From Rhodocyclaceae bacterium (GTDB lineage: Bacteria > Pseudomonadota > Gammaproteobacteria > Burkholderiales > Rhodocyclaceae): a stretch of 7,263 nt of DNA. The stretch spans positions 1 through 7,263 of the forward strand of contig JAEUNN010000174.1 in NCBI GenBank assembly GCA_016791085.1, read 5' to 3'. The stretch's first letter is position 1, and every line of letters starts with the position of its first letter. Under the pieces are notes generated by a model. It worked only from the letters and a program-made list of their open reading frames with translations. It searched no databases and was not told where the DNA came from. A program made the position numbers and the translations under genes. This document shows positions 1-5,674 of the stretch, piece after piece.

Positions 1-671
1 TGTGCCGCGGCGGCCGGTGCCGGCGCCGGCGTGCGGCGGGCGGCGCGGGCGTCCAGCCAGTTGCGGCCGGCGATCAGGCAGCCCAGGCAGATGAAGGCGC
101 CGGGCGGCAGGATGGCGATCAGGAAGCCCGGATAGCCGGCCGGGGCGATCTGCAGGGCCTGCGCGCCGGGAATGATGGTTTCCATGCCGGCGAACAGGGT
201 GCCGCTGCCCACCAGTTCGCGCGTGCCGCCCAATATGGCCAGCACCACGAGCAGGCCGCTGCCCATCATGGCGCCGTCCCAGGCCGCGGCGAGCGGGGAG
301 TTTTTCGAGGCGAATGCTTCGACGCGCGCCAGCACGATGCAGTTGGTCACGATGAGCGGGATGAATATGCCCAGCACCAGGTACAGTTCGTGCAGCCAGG
401 CGTTCATGGCCAGATCCAGGCAGGTGACCAGCGCGGCGATGATCAGGATGAATACCGGGATGCGGATTTCGTAGGGGATGAGCGTGCGCAGCGCCGCCAC
501 CGCGCCCGAGGACAGCGCCATCACGAATACCGTGGCGAGCGCCAGGCTCACGCCATTCACGAAACTGGTGCTGATCGCGAGCAGCGGGCACAGGCCCAGC
601 AATTGCACGATGCCGGTGTTCTGTTTCCAGATGCCGTTCTCGGCGATGGTGCGAAATTCGGCGGCGTTCAT
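1..671 (-). CDS. rnfE: RnfE, membrane subunit of the Rnf electron-transport complex (3' end cut by window)
   Basis: This is an integral inner-membrane subunit of Rnf. In the family RnfE pairs with RnfA as inverted-topology homologues, and together they hold an iron-sulfur centre inside the membrane. Seen here: 223 complete codons from ATG at 671, running off the left edge without a stop; E. coli RnfE is about 231 residues, so only a short tail is missing. The N-terminus reads NGIWKQNTGIVQLLGLCPLL, typical of the family, with Cys28 in LGLCP and Cys111 in the IPLIVTNCIVLAR stretch as likely cluster ligands. About six hydrophobic segments are present, and the segment after residue 205 is an Arg/Ala/Pro-rich tail. 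It lies 13 bases downstream of rnfG with its own Shine-Dalgarno. In enterics nth often follows rnfE, but that cannot be checked here. Identity is confident; the C-terminal end is unseen. Confidence 0.95.
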   Translation of the reverse strand, partial: MNAAEFRTIAENGIWKQNTGIVQLLGLCPLLAISTSFVNGVSLALATVFVMALSSGAVAALRTLIPYEIRIPVFILIIAALVTCLDLAMNAWLHELYLVLGIFIPLIVTNCIVLARVEAFASKNSPLAAAWDGAMMGSGLLVVLAILGGTRELVGSGTLFAGMETIIPGAQALQIAPAGYPGFLIAILPPGAFICLGCLIAGRNWLDARAARRTPAPAPAAAA

Positions 672-679
672 GTCTATCG

Positions 680-685
680 TCCTTT
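680..685 (-). promoter_or_regulatory. Shine-Dalgarno of rnfE
   Basis: AAAGGA on the minus strand lies 8 bases before the rnfE ATG (669-671) and overlaps the last base of the rnfG stop codon TGA (685-687). It fixes the rnfE start and suggests that ribosomes finishing rnfG can reinitiate on rnfE. Confidence 0.75.
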
Positions 686-1413
686 CATTGCGGCTGGACC
701 GCGAACAGGCGCTCGCGTTCCGCCGCGGCGAACAGCGCGGCGCGGCCCACGGCCTGCACGACCGCGCGCGGCGTGATGGTGGCGCCGGTCATGTAGTCGA
801 ACGCGCCGCCGTCCTTTTTGACTTTCCAGTCGGCCAGGCCCAGGCCGGGCTTGCCGCGCGCGGCGAACTGTTCTATCCAGGGCTGCTGCTTGTTCTTGTC
901 CTTGCGCGGGTCTATGTAGTCGCCCAGGCCCGGCGTTTCCTTATGCATGATGACACGCACGCCCAGCACGCGGCCGTCCGCACCCACCGCCATGACCAGG
1001 CGTATCGGACCGCCATAGCCATCCGGCGCGATGGCCTCGAACACCAGCGCGACCGCGGTGCCGCCCTTGCGCGCGCGGTAAATATGCACCGGCTGGTCCT
1101 GGCCCAGCGCCGGCGCAGAGGGCAGTTCCAGGAAGTCGGCGAGCAGGGCGTTGTCGTATAGCGTGCGCGGCAGGATTTCGTCTATGAGCTTCATTTTTTC
1201 GCGCTCGGCCGCGGCCGTGATGGATGGCAGCGTGGCGCCGTATATCCAGGCCATGAGCGCCGTGCATACCAGCGCGAAAACCAGCAGCAGCCCGGCCGAA
1301 CGCAGCGAAGTGTCCAGGAGGCCCGGCGCCGCTTCTTCGGGCGGCCGGATCTGCAGGTGTTGTTCCTGTTCGTCCGGGCTTTGCGGCTCTGGCGGCTTGT
1401 CGGCTTCGCTCAT
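685..1413 (-). CDS. rnfG: RnfG, covalent-FMN subunit of the Rnf complex
   Basis: RnfG is a membrane-anchored subunit whose soluble domain faces the periplasm and carries FMN bound by a phosphoester to threonine, attached by the ApbE-type flavin transferase. Seen: 242 residues. One transmembrane helix spans about 38-58. A conserved domain includes APDGYGGPI (about 129-137) and HKETPGLGDYI (about 157-167). The flavinylation motif is D206-YM-T209-G-A-T212, followed by ITPRAVVQAV, so Thr212 is the predicted FMN site. The protein is longer than the E. coli homologue (206 residues) because about 36 Pro/Glu/Gln-rich residues precede the membrane helix. The start at 1413 is chosen because it overlaps the rnfD stop as ATGA and has an AAGGA six bases upstream. 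The open frame extends further upstream to 2148, but that part only shadows rnfD. Translation is probably coupled to rnfD. Confidence 0.95.
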   Translation of the reverse strand: MSEADKPPEPQSPDEQEQHLQIRPPEEAAPGLLDTSLRSAGLLLVFALVCTALMAWIYGATLPSITAAAEREKMKLIDEILPRTLYDNALLADFLELPSAPALGQDQPVHIYRARKGGTAVALVFEAIAPDGYGGPIRLVMAVGADGRVLGVRVIMHKETPGLGDYIDPRKDKNKQQPWIEQFAARGKPGLGLADWKVKKDGGAFDYMTGATITPRAVVQAVGRAALFAAAERERLFAVQPQ

Positions 1414-2417
1414 CGGCCGTCCTTGCGCCCGAATACCGGGGGCTGCGTTTTCATGTCTATGAAGGGCACGCAAATGTTCATGAGCAGGGTGGCGAAGGCG
1501 ATGCCGTCCGGGTAGGCGCCGAAAGTGCGGATGAACCAGGTGATCAGGCCGATGCCGGCCGCGTAGATGAGCTTGCCGCGCGGCGTGGTGGCGCCCGATA
1601 CGGGGTCGGTGGCGATGAAAAACGCGCCCAGCAGGCTGGCGCCGCCGCACAGGTGGAACAGCGGACTCGCGTAGTGCGCCGGATCGGCGAGCCAGAACGG
1701 CAAGGCCGTGAGCGCCAGTCCGGCCAACAGCGCGAGCGGGATGTGCCAGGTAATCAGGCGCTGTTGCAGCAGGTACAGGCCGCCCGCCAGGTAGGCGGCG
1801 GCAATCCATTCCCAGCCGTGCCCGGCGATATGGCCAAATGCCGGGCTCGCGCCCATGACGCCGGCCACCGTGGCGGTGGCAGCATTTTCGTGCAGGCCGG
1901 TGCGCAGGGCGTCCAGCGCGGTGGCCGCGGTGATGGCGTCGAGCGCGCGCTCGGCGCCGAATATCAGGCCGATTTGCGTGGCGGCCGTCAGCCCTTCGGC
2001 GGGCCATTGCGACATGAGCGCCGGAAACGCCACGATCATGACGGCGTAGCCGGCCATGGCCGGGTTGAACGGGTTTTGCCCGAGTCCGCCGTACAGGTGT
2101 TTGGCCACCACGATGGCGAATGCCGTGCCGCCCACGGTAATCCACCACGGCACGATGGGCGGAAAGGTGAGTGCGATGAGCCAGGCCGTCACGATGGCGC
2201 TGCCGTCGGCCAGAAAACGGCCGGGCGCGCGCCCGCGCGCCGCGAGCATTGCCGCTTCGGCCGCCAGCGCGGTGAGCGTGGCCAGCACGATCTGCACCAG
2301 CAGGCCGGGCCCGAATATCCAGACATAGACCGCGATGCCGGGCAACAGCGCGGCGAGCACCTTGAGCATGACCGCGGTAACGCTGGCCGGGGCAAGGATG
2401 TAGGGCGAATTGTTCAT
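1410..2417 (-). CDS. rnfD: RnfD, membrane covalent-FMN subunit of the Rnf complex
   Basis: RnfD is a multi-span inner-membrane subunit homologous to NqrB. It carries a covalent FMN on a periplasm-facing threonine and takes part in electron transfer linked to ion movement. Seen: 335 residues (E. coli about 352; the difference is a shorter loop before the FMN motif). Family blocks include SPYILAPASVTAVMLKVL at the N-terminus, IPP/LTFPPIVPWW near 83-92, KHLYGGLGQNPFNPAMAGY (106-124), GAFFIATDPVSGATTPRG (264-281) and FGAYPDGIAFATLLMN near the C-terminus. The predicted FMN site is Thr166 in DAITAATALDALRT, which aligns with the DGISQATPLDTFKT segment of the E. coli protein. A second motif, D271-PV-S-G-A-T277, looks like the general ApbE recognition pattern. 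The start ATG at 2417 matches the family N-terminus, although no clear Shine-Dalgarno precedes it. A 124-base gap separates it from rnfC, and it overlaps rnfG by four bases. Confidence 0.96.
   Translation of the reverse strand: MNNSPYILAPASVTAVMLKVLAALLPGIAVYVWIFGPGLLVQIVLATLTALAAEAAMLAARGRAPGRFLADGSAIVTAWLIALTFPPIVPWWITVGGTAFAIVVAKHLYGGLGQNPFNPAMAGYAVMIVAFPALMSQWPAEGLTAATQIGLIFGAERALDAITAATALDALRTGLHENAATATVAGVMGASPAFGHIAGHGWEWIAAAYLAGGLYLLQQRLITWHIPLALLAGLALTALPFWLADPAHYASPLFHLCGGASLLGAFFIATDPVSGATTPRGKLIYAAGIGLITWFIRTFGAYPDGIAFATLLMNICVPFIDMKTQPPVFGRKDGR
1420..1424 (-). promoter_or_regulatory. Shine-Dalgarno of rnfG inside the end of rnfD
   Basis: AAGGA on the minus strand, six bases before the rnfG ATG at 1413. 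It lies within the Lys-Asp codons near the C-terminus of RnfD. With the ATGA overlap (1410-1413) it decides the rnfG start and points to translational coupling. Confidence 0.75.
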
Positions 2418-2461
2418 GACGTGGCGCGGGCGTGTGGGGTTAGGGGTCCGCGGGGAGAGGG

Positions 2462-2485
2462 CGGGCGCGCCGGTCGCGCGGCCCG
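2462..2485 (-). other. GC-rich hairpin in the rnfC-rnfD gap
   Basis: CGGGCGCGC (2462-2470) can pair with GCGCGGCCCG (2476-2485) with one bulged base and a five-base loop. It sits in the 124-base space between rnfC (ends 2542) and rnfD (starts 2417), the only long gap in the operon. No T-run follows on either strand, so it is not a standard terminator. It could be an mRNA processing or stability element, or simply a by-product of very high local GC. Confidence 0.3.
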
Positions 2486-2541
2486 GTGCAGGCGCATCGC
2501 GGCGCTGCGGGCAAGCGCGCGGGCGGCGGCCGCAACGCGCC

Positions 2542-4224
2542 TCACTCGGGCGGTACCTCCTTGTTGTCCGCCATCTGGCGTGCCAGTTCGCGGCGTGCCT
2601 CGGCCTTGGAAATTTCGGCCTGTTGGGCTGCGCTCAAGCCTTCCACGTTTTTGGGTTGCGCGGCTTCGCGCTGGGCGCGGGCGCGCTCCATGGCGGCTTC
2701 GATGAGCGCCTTTTTCGGGTCCGCCGCGGCTTCGCCCGGCGCGGCCGCGGCGCCGCCGGCCATGGCCTGTTCGGCTTTTTGCCGCCCGGCGGCGGTTTTG
2801 GCGGCCAGTTTGGCGGCTTTTTCGAGCTTGTCGCGCTCGGCGCGCGCAAGCCGCGCTTCATAGCGCGTGCGTGCGCCGTCGGCGGAGGCCTTGTCGCGCT
2901 CGCGCGCCCAGATTTCGCTTTTGGCGTAGCGGTAATAATCCACCAGCGGTATGCGCGAGGGGCATACGTAGGAACAGCAGCCGCACTCTATGCAGTCGAA
3001 CAGGGAATATTCCTGCGCCTTGCCGTAGTTGTGTGCGCGCGCGAACCAGTACAGTTCGAACGGCTGCAGGTCGGCCGGGCATACTTTGGCGCAGTCGCCG
3101 CAACGTATGCAGGGCATTTCCGGCGGCGGCGGCGGGAACAGGGCCGGCGAGCCGGCCAGCAGGCAGTTGGTGGCTTTTTGCACCGGCGCCGCGAGGTCGG
3201 GCAGCCTGAAACCCATCATCGGTCCGCCCATGATGTAGCGCTCGGTGTCGGGGAGCGCTTGGGCGGCTTCGAACAGTTGCGCCAGCGGCGTGCCTATGCG
3301 CACTTCGAAATTGCGCGGGCGCGCCACGTTGCCGGCCACCGTGACGATGCGCGATATGAGCGGCATGCCCTGTTCCAGCGCCTGCCAGATGGCGTAGGCG
3401 GTGCCGGTGTTGAAACATTGCACGCCGAAATCGGTGGAGCGCGTTCCGTGCGGCACTTCTATGCCGGTCAGCACGCGTATGAGCTGTTTGGCGCCGCCGG
3501 CCGGGTAGCGCGTGGGCACCACCACGACTTCCATGCCGCGTACGCCGGCCGCCTGCACGGCCGCGCGCATGGCGGCGACGGCTTGCGGCTTGTTGTCTTC
3601 GATGCCGATGAGCACTTCGCGCGGCTGCATCAGTTCGCCCATGATGGCCGCGCCACGCACGATGCCGGTGGCGCGCTCACGCATGAGCATGTCGTCGCAG
3701 GTGATGAAGGGCTCGCACTCGGCGCCGTTGATCACCAGCGTCTGCATGGGGTGTTCGCGGCCCGCACGCAGTTTGAGGTGGCTGGGAAATACCGCGCCGC
3801 CCAGGCCGACCACGCCGGCGTCGCGCAGGAAATCGCGCACTTCGTCGGGTTTGGCGCTGCGCCACAGGAAAGGGTCGCGCTCGCAGGCGGTGTCCAGTCC
3901 GTCTGGGGCGATTACCACGGCAGGACCGGCAAGGCCGGACGGGTGCGCCATGATGCGCGGCTCGACCGCCAGTACGGTGCCGGACGTGGGGGCATGCACG
4001 GCGGCCGATACGTTGCCGTCGGCCGCGCCTATGCGCTGGCCCTTCTGCACCTGGGCGCCGGGCGCCACCAGCGGGCGCGGCGTGCCGCCCACGCTCTGGT
4101 GCAGCGGCACCACGAACCGTTCGGGCAGGGCGATTTGCGCGATGGGCTCGCGCGTGGATAAATCCTTGTTCGGAGCGGGCTTCACGCCGCCGTGAAAGCC
4201 GAACAGTTTGCGCAGTGCGTTCAT
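2542..4224 (-). CDS. rnfC: RnfC, NADH/FMN and [4Fe-4S] subunit of the Rnf complex
   Basis: RnfC is the cytoplasmic, membrane-associated subunit that exchanges electrons with NAD(H). In the family it binds FMN in a fold related to NuoF of complex I and passes electrons through two [4Fe-4S] clusters. Seen: 560 residues. The N-terminal RnfC domain has FHGGVKP (9-15) and a lipoyl-like/barrel segment around 40-90. The nucleotide/FMN region has the glycine-rich GLGGAVFPSH (140-149), NGAECEPFITCDD (166-178) and PAGGAKQL (241-248). The ferredoxin domain has two CxxCxxCxxxCP motifs: C372, C375, C378, C382 and C411, C414, C417, C421. After about residue 440 comes an Ala/Lys/Glu/Arg-rich, probably helical or coiled-coil tail of about 120 residues; enteric RnfC proteins carry a similar but longer variable tail. 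Start ATG at 4224 fits the family. There is no obvious Shine-Dalgarno. It lies 52 bases after rnfB. Confidence 0.97.
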   Translation of the reverse strand: MNALRKLFGFHGGVKPAPNKDLSTREPIAQIALPERFVVPLHQSVGGTPRPLVAPGAQVQKGQRIGAADGNVSAAVHAPTSGTVLAVEPRIMAHPSGLAGPAVVIAPDGLDTACERDPFLWRSAKPDEVRDFLRDAGVVGLGGAVFPSHLKLRAGREHPMQTLVINGAECEPFITCDDMLMRERATGIVRGAAIMGELMQPREVLIGIEDNKPQAVAAMRAAVQAAGVRGMEVVVVPTRYPAGGAKQLIRVLTGIEVPHGTRSTDFGVQCFNTGTAYAIWQALEQGMPLISRIVTVAGNVARPRNFEVRIGTPLAQLFEAAQALPDTERYIMGGPMMGFRLPDLAAPVQKATNCLLAGSPALFPPPPPEMPCIRCGDCAKVCPADLQPFELYWFARAHNYGKAQEYSLFDCIECGCCSYVCPSRIPLVDYYRYAKSEIWARERDKASADGARTRYEARLARAERDKLEKAAKLAAKTAAGRQKAEQAMAGGAAAAPGEAAADPKKALIEAAMERARAQREAAQPKNVEGLSAAQQAEISKAEARRELARQMADNKEVPPE

Positions 4225-4276
4225 CGCGGGGCGAGGAGCGCGCAGCGGATGGCCGCAGGCGCCGGGCGCAGGGGCA

Positions 4277-4843
4277 TCATGCGGCTTTGCGCTCGGTCGT
4301 GGGTTGCAGGCGGAATACCGGGTATTTCCATTTCCAGGTTTCCACGTTTTCCGGTAGCACTTCCATGCTGATGCAATCGACCGGGCAGGGCGCCACGCAC
4401 AATTCGCAGCCGGTGCACAGCGGAACCACCACGGTGTGCATCTGTTTCGCCGCGCCTATGATGGCGTCCACGGGGCAGGCCTGCAGGCACAGCGTGCAGC
4501 CTATGCAGACGTTTTCGTCTATGAGCGCCACGGCTTTGGGTTTTTCGCTGCCGTGTTCGCTATTGAGCGGCTTGTATTCGCGCCCCAGCAGGTCGGCCAG
4601 TTTGCGTATGCCTTCGTCCCCGCCCGGCGGGCACTGGTTGATTTCCGCTTCGCCCTTGGCGATCGCGGTGGCGTAGGGCTTGCAGCCCGGAAAGCCGCAC
4701 TGGCCGCATTGTGTCTGGGGCAGGATGGCGTCGATCTTTTCGACCAGCGGGTCGCCCTCGACCTTGAACTTGACCGACGCAAAACCCAGCGCCGCGCCCA
4801 GCACCAGGCCCAGCACGGCCATCACGATCAGGGCGGTCAGCAT
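4277..4843 (-). CDS. rnfB: RnfB, polyferredoxin subunit of the Rnf complex
   Basis: RnfB is a membrane-anchored iron-sulfur protein and the likely docking site for ferredoxin or another low-potential partner. Seen: 188 residues, close to the 192 of E. coli RnfB. An N-terminal transmembrane helix covers about 3-24. It is followed by the Fe-S domain (DUF/4Fe-4S type) with C46, C49, C54 and C71 in QCGQCGFPGCKPYA...CPPGG. Then come two ferredoxin motifs: C113, C116, C119, C123 and C143, C146, C149, C153. All twelve expected ligands for three [4Fe-4S] clusters are present, and an extra Cys157 follows. The C-terminus is short. Start ATG at 4843 opens directly on the hydrophobic anchor. No good Shine-Dalgarno is seen in the 31 bases after rnfA. 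Presence of RnfB, with the cluster-bearing RnfC, separates this operon from the related Nqr system. Confidence 0.97.
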   Translation of the reverse strand: MLTALIVMAVLGLVLGAALGFASVKFKVEGDPLVEKIDAILPQTQCGQCGFPGCKPYATAIAKGEAEINQCPPGGDEGIRKLADLLGREYKPLNSEHGSEKPKAVALIDENVCIGCTLCLQACPVDAIIGAAKQMHTVVVPLCTGCELCVAPCPVDCISMEVLPENVETWKWKYPVFRLQPTTERKAA

Positions 4844-4874
4844 CGCCGGGGGCGCACGCTCAAGCGGGGCGCGG

Positions 4875-5459
4875 TCATTTGAATTTGTCCAGCCCGGCGA
4901 AGCCCATGAAGGCCAGGCTCATGAGGCCCGCGGTAACCATGGCGATGGCCGTGCCGCGGAACGGGGCCGGCACGTCGGCGCCATCCATGCGCTCGCGCAT
5001 GGCCGCGAACAGCACCAGCGCCAGCGTGAAGCCCACGGACGAGCCGAAACCGAACAGCAGCGAGGCGATGAGGTCGTGCCTGGCCGCCACATTGAGCAGC
5101 GGAACGCCCAGCACGGCGCAGTTGGTGGTGATGAGCGGCAGGTATATGCCCAGCACCTGGTGCAGCACGGGGCTGGATTTCTGTATGACCAGTTCGGTAA
5201 GTTGCACGATCGCGGCGATCACCACGATGAACGACAGCGTGCGCAAATAGCCCAGGTCCAGCGGCGTGAGCAGGTAGTGGTCGATCAGGTAGCTGGATCC
5301 GCAGGCCACGGTCAGCACGAACGTGGTCGCAAGCCCCATGCCTATCGCGGTTTCCAGCTTTTTCGACACGCCCATGAACGGGCACAGGCCGAGTATGCGC
5401 ACGAACACCACGTTATTGACGAGGACGGCGCCGATCAGGATGAAGAAATAGGAACTCAC
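4875..5459 (-). CDS. rnfA: RnfA, membrane subunit of the Rnf complex (GTG start)
   Basis: RnfA is a six-helix inner-membrane subunit, partner and homologue of RnfE. In Rnf and Nqr structures the pair holds an iron-sulfur centre within the membrane. Seen: 194 residues from GTG at 5459, opening with SSYFFILIGAVLVNN and followed by LGLCPFMGVSKKLETA. Cys26 (LGLCP) and Cys114 (LITTNCAVLG) are the likely ligands. Hydrophobic segments lie near 5-25, 38-58, 72-92, 101-123, 131-153 and 170-190. An in-frame ATG at 5522 would add 21 charged residues. I reject it because GTG gives the family length (about 193) and aligns with the usual initiator Met, and because the ATG would sit only about five bases after the predicted transcript start. 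The Shine-Dalgarno is weak. It is the first gene of the operon. Confidence 0.95.
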   Translation of the reverse strand: MSSYFFILIGAVLVNNVVFVRILGLCPFMGVSKKLETAIGMGLATTFVLTVACGSSYLIDHYLLTPLDLGYLRTLSFIVVIAAIVQLTELVIQKSSPVLHQVLGIYLPLITTNCAVLGVPLLNVAARHDLIASLLFGFGSSVGFTLALVLFAAMRERMDGADVPAPFRGTAIAMVTAGLMSLAFMGFAGLDKFK

Positions 5460-5527
5460 GCTCGTGTGTTTCGGCCTTTGCGGTGTTGCGCGGCGCCGCG
5501 CGTCGATTTCGCGCGGTGGCATGTTGC

Positions 5528-5544
5528 GGCGCGATTATCGCGCC
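5528..5544. promoter_or_regulatory. Perfect palindrome on the rnf -10 element, candidate operator
   Basis: GGCGCGATTATCGCGCC has two perfect 8-base arms around a single centre base (5536). It covers the whole predicted -10 hexamer (5534-5539) and ends next to the predicted transcription start. Because it lies upstream of the start, it is better explained as a site for a dimeric DNA-binding protein than as an RNA hairpin. The regulator is unknown, and I recognise no FNR, SoxR or IscR consensus in it. Confidence 0.45.
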
Positions 5545-5562
5545 ACGCCGCAATACGCTCAA
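5534..5562 (-). promoter_or_regulatory. Predicted sigma70-type promoter of the rnf operon
   Basis: On the minus strand TTGAGC (5562-5557) and GATAAT (5539-5534) are separated by exactly 17 bases. They match the TTGACA/TATAAT consensus at four and five of six positions. Transcription would start near 5527, giving a leader of about 68 bases before the rnfA GTG. It is the best promoter-like pair in the 215-base gap upstream of rnfA. It is predicted by eye only. Confidence 0.6.
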
Positions 5563-5584
5563 GCCCTCGCTGAGTAGGGTTTTT
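5561..5584. terminator. Small hairpin upstream of the rnf promoter, possible weak terminator
   Basis: AAGCCCT (5561-5567) pairs with AGGGTTT (5576-5582) through seven pairs including one G-T, with an eight-base loop. Reading on the plus strand it runs into five T (5580-5584), but no plus-strand gene is seen that would need it. On the minus strand only CTT follows, so as a terminator for the upstream TPR-like gene it would be weak. It abuts the -35 element of the rnf promoter. Confidence 0.25.
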
Positions 5585-5604
5585 GCGCTGCGTCAAGAGT
5601 TTAG

Positions 5605-5619
5605 GGCGCGGACCGCGCC
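5605..5619. repeat. Second GC palindrome in the rnf upstream region
   Basis: GGCGCGGACCGCGCC has perfect 7-base arms around one centre base (5612). It shares the outer GGCGCG...CGCGCC with the palindrome at 5528-5544; the centres are 76 bases apart. The adjoining bases also allow an alternative hairpin, CCGCGC (5613-5618) with GCGCGG (5623-5628). It may be a second operator, part of the 3' structure of the TPR-like gene transcript, or chance in GC-rich DNA. Confidence 0.3.
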
Positions 5620-5674
5620 AGCGCGCGGGCCCCGCCGAGCGGCGCAGCGGGTGCGCTAAAGCCGCAGGGCGCGG

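Noticed and set aside
1414..2148. Long upstream extension of the rnfG reading frame
   Set aside because: The extra 245 codons only shadow rnfD in another frame. The ATG at 1413 has the Shine-Dalgarno and matches the family architecture.
1653..2705. Plus-strand open frame of 350 codons opposite rnfD
   Set aside because: The composition is Arg/Gly/His-rich without motifs, and rnfD on the other strand is certain.
2410..4161. Plus-strand open frame of 583 codons opposite rnfC and the rnfC-rnfD gap
   Set aside because: Its product is rich in Arg, Gly, Ala and His with no domain. It lies antisense to a gene with full Fe-S motifs, and long antisense frames are expected at this GC content.
5460..5522. 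ATG at 5522 as start of rnfA
   Set aside because: It would add 21 charged residues unlike the family and would lie about five bases from the predicted transcript start. The GTG at 5459 aligns with the usual first residue.
5591..5596. TTGACG on the minus strand as a -35 element
   Set aside because: It matches the -35 consensus well, but at 16-18 bases downstream no plausible -10 hexamer is present.
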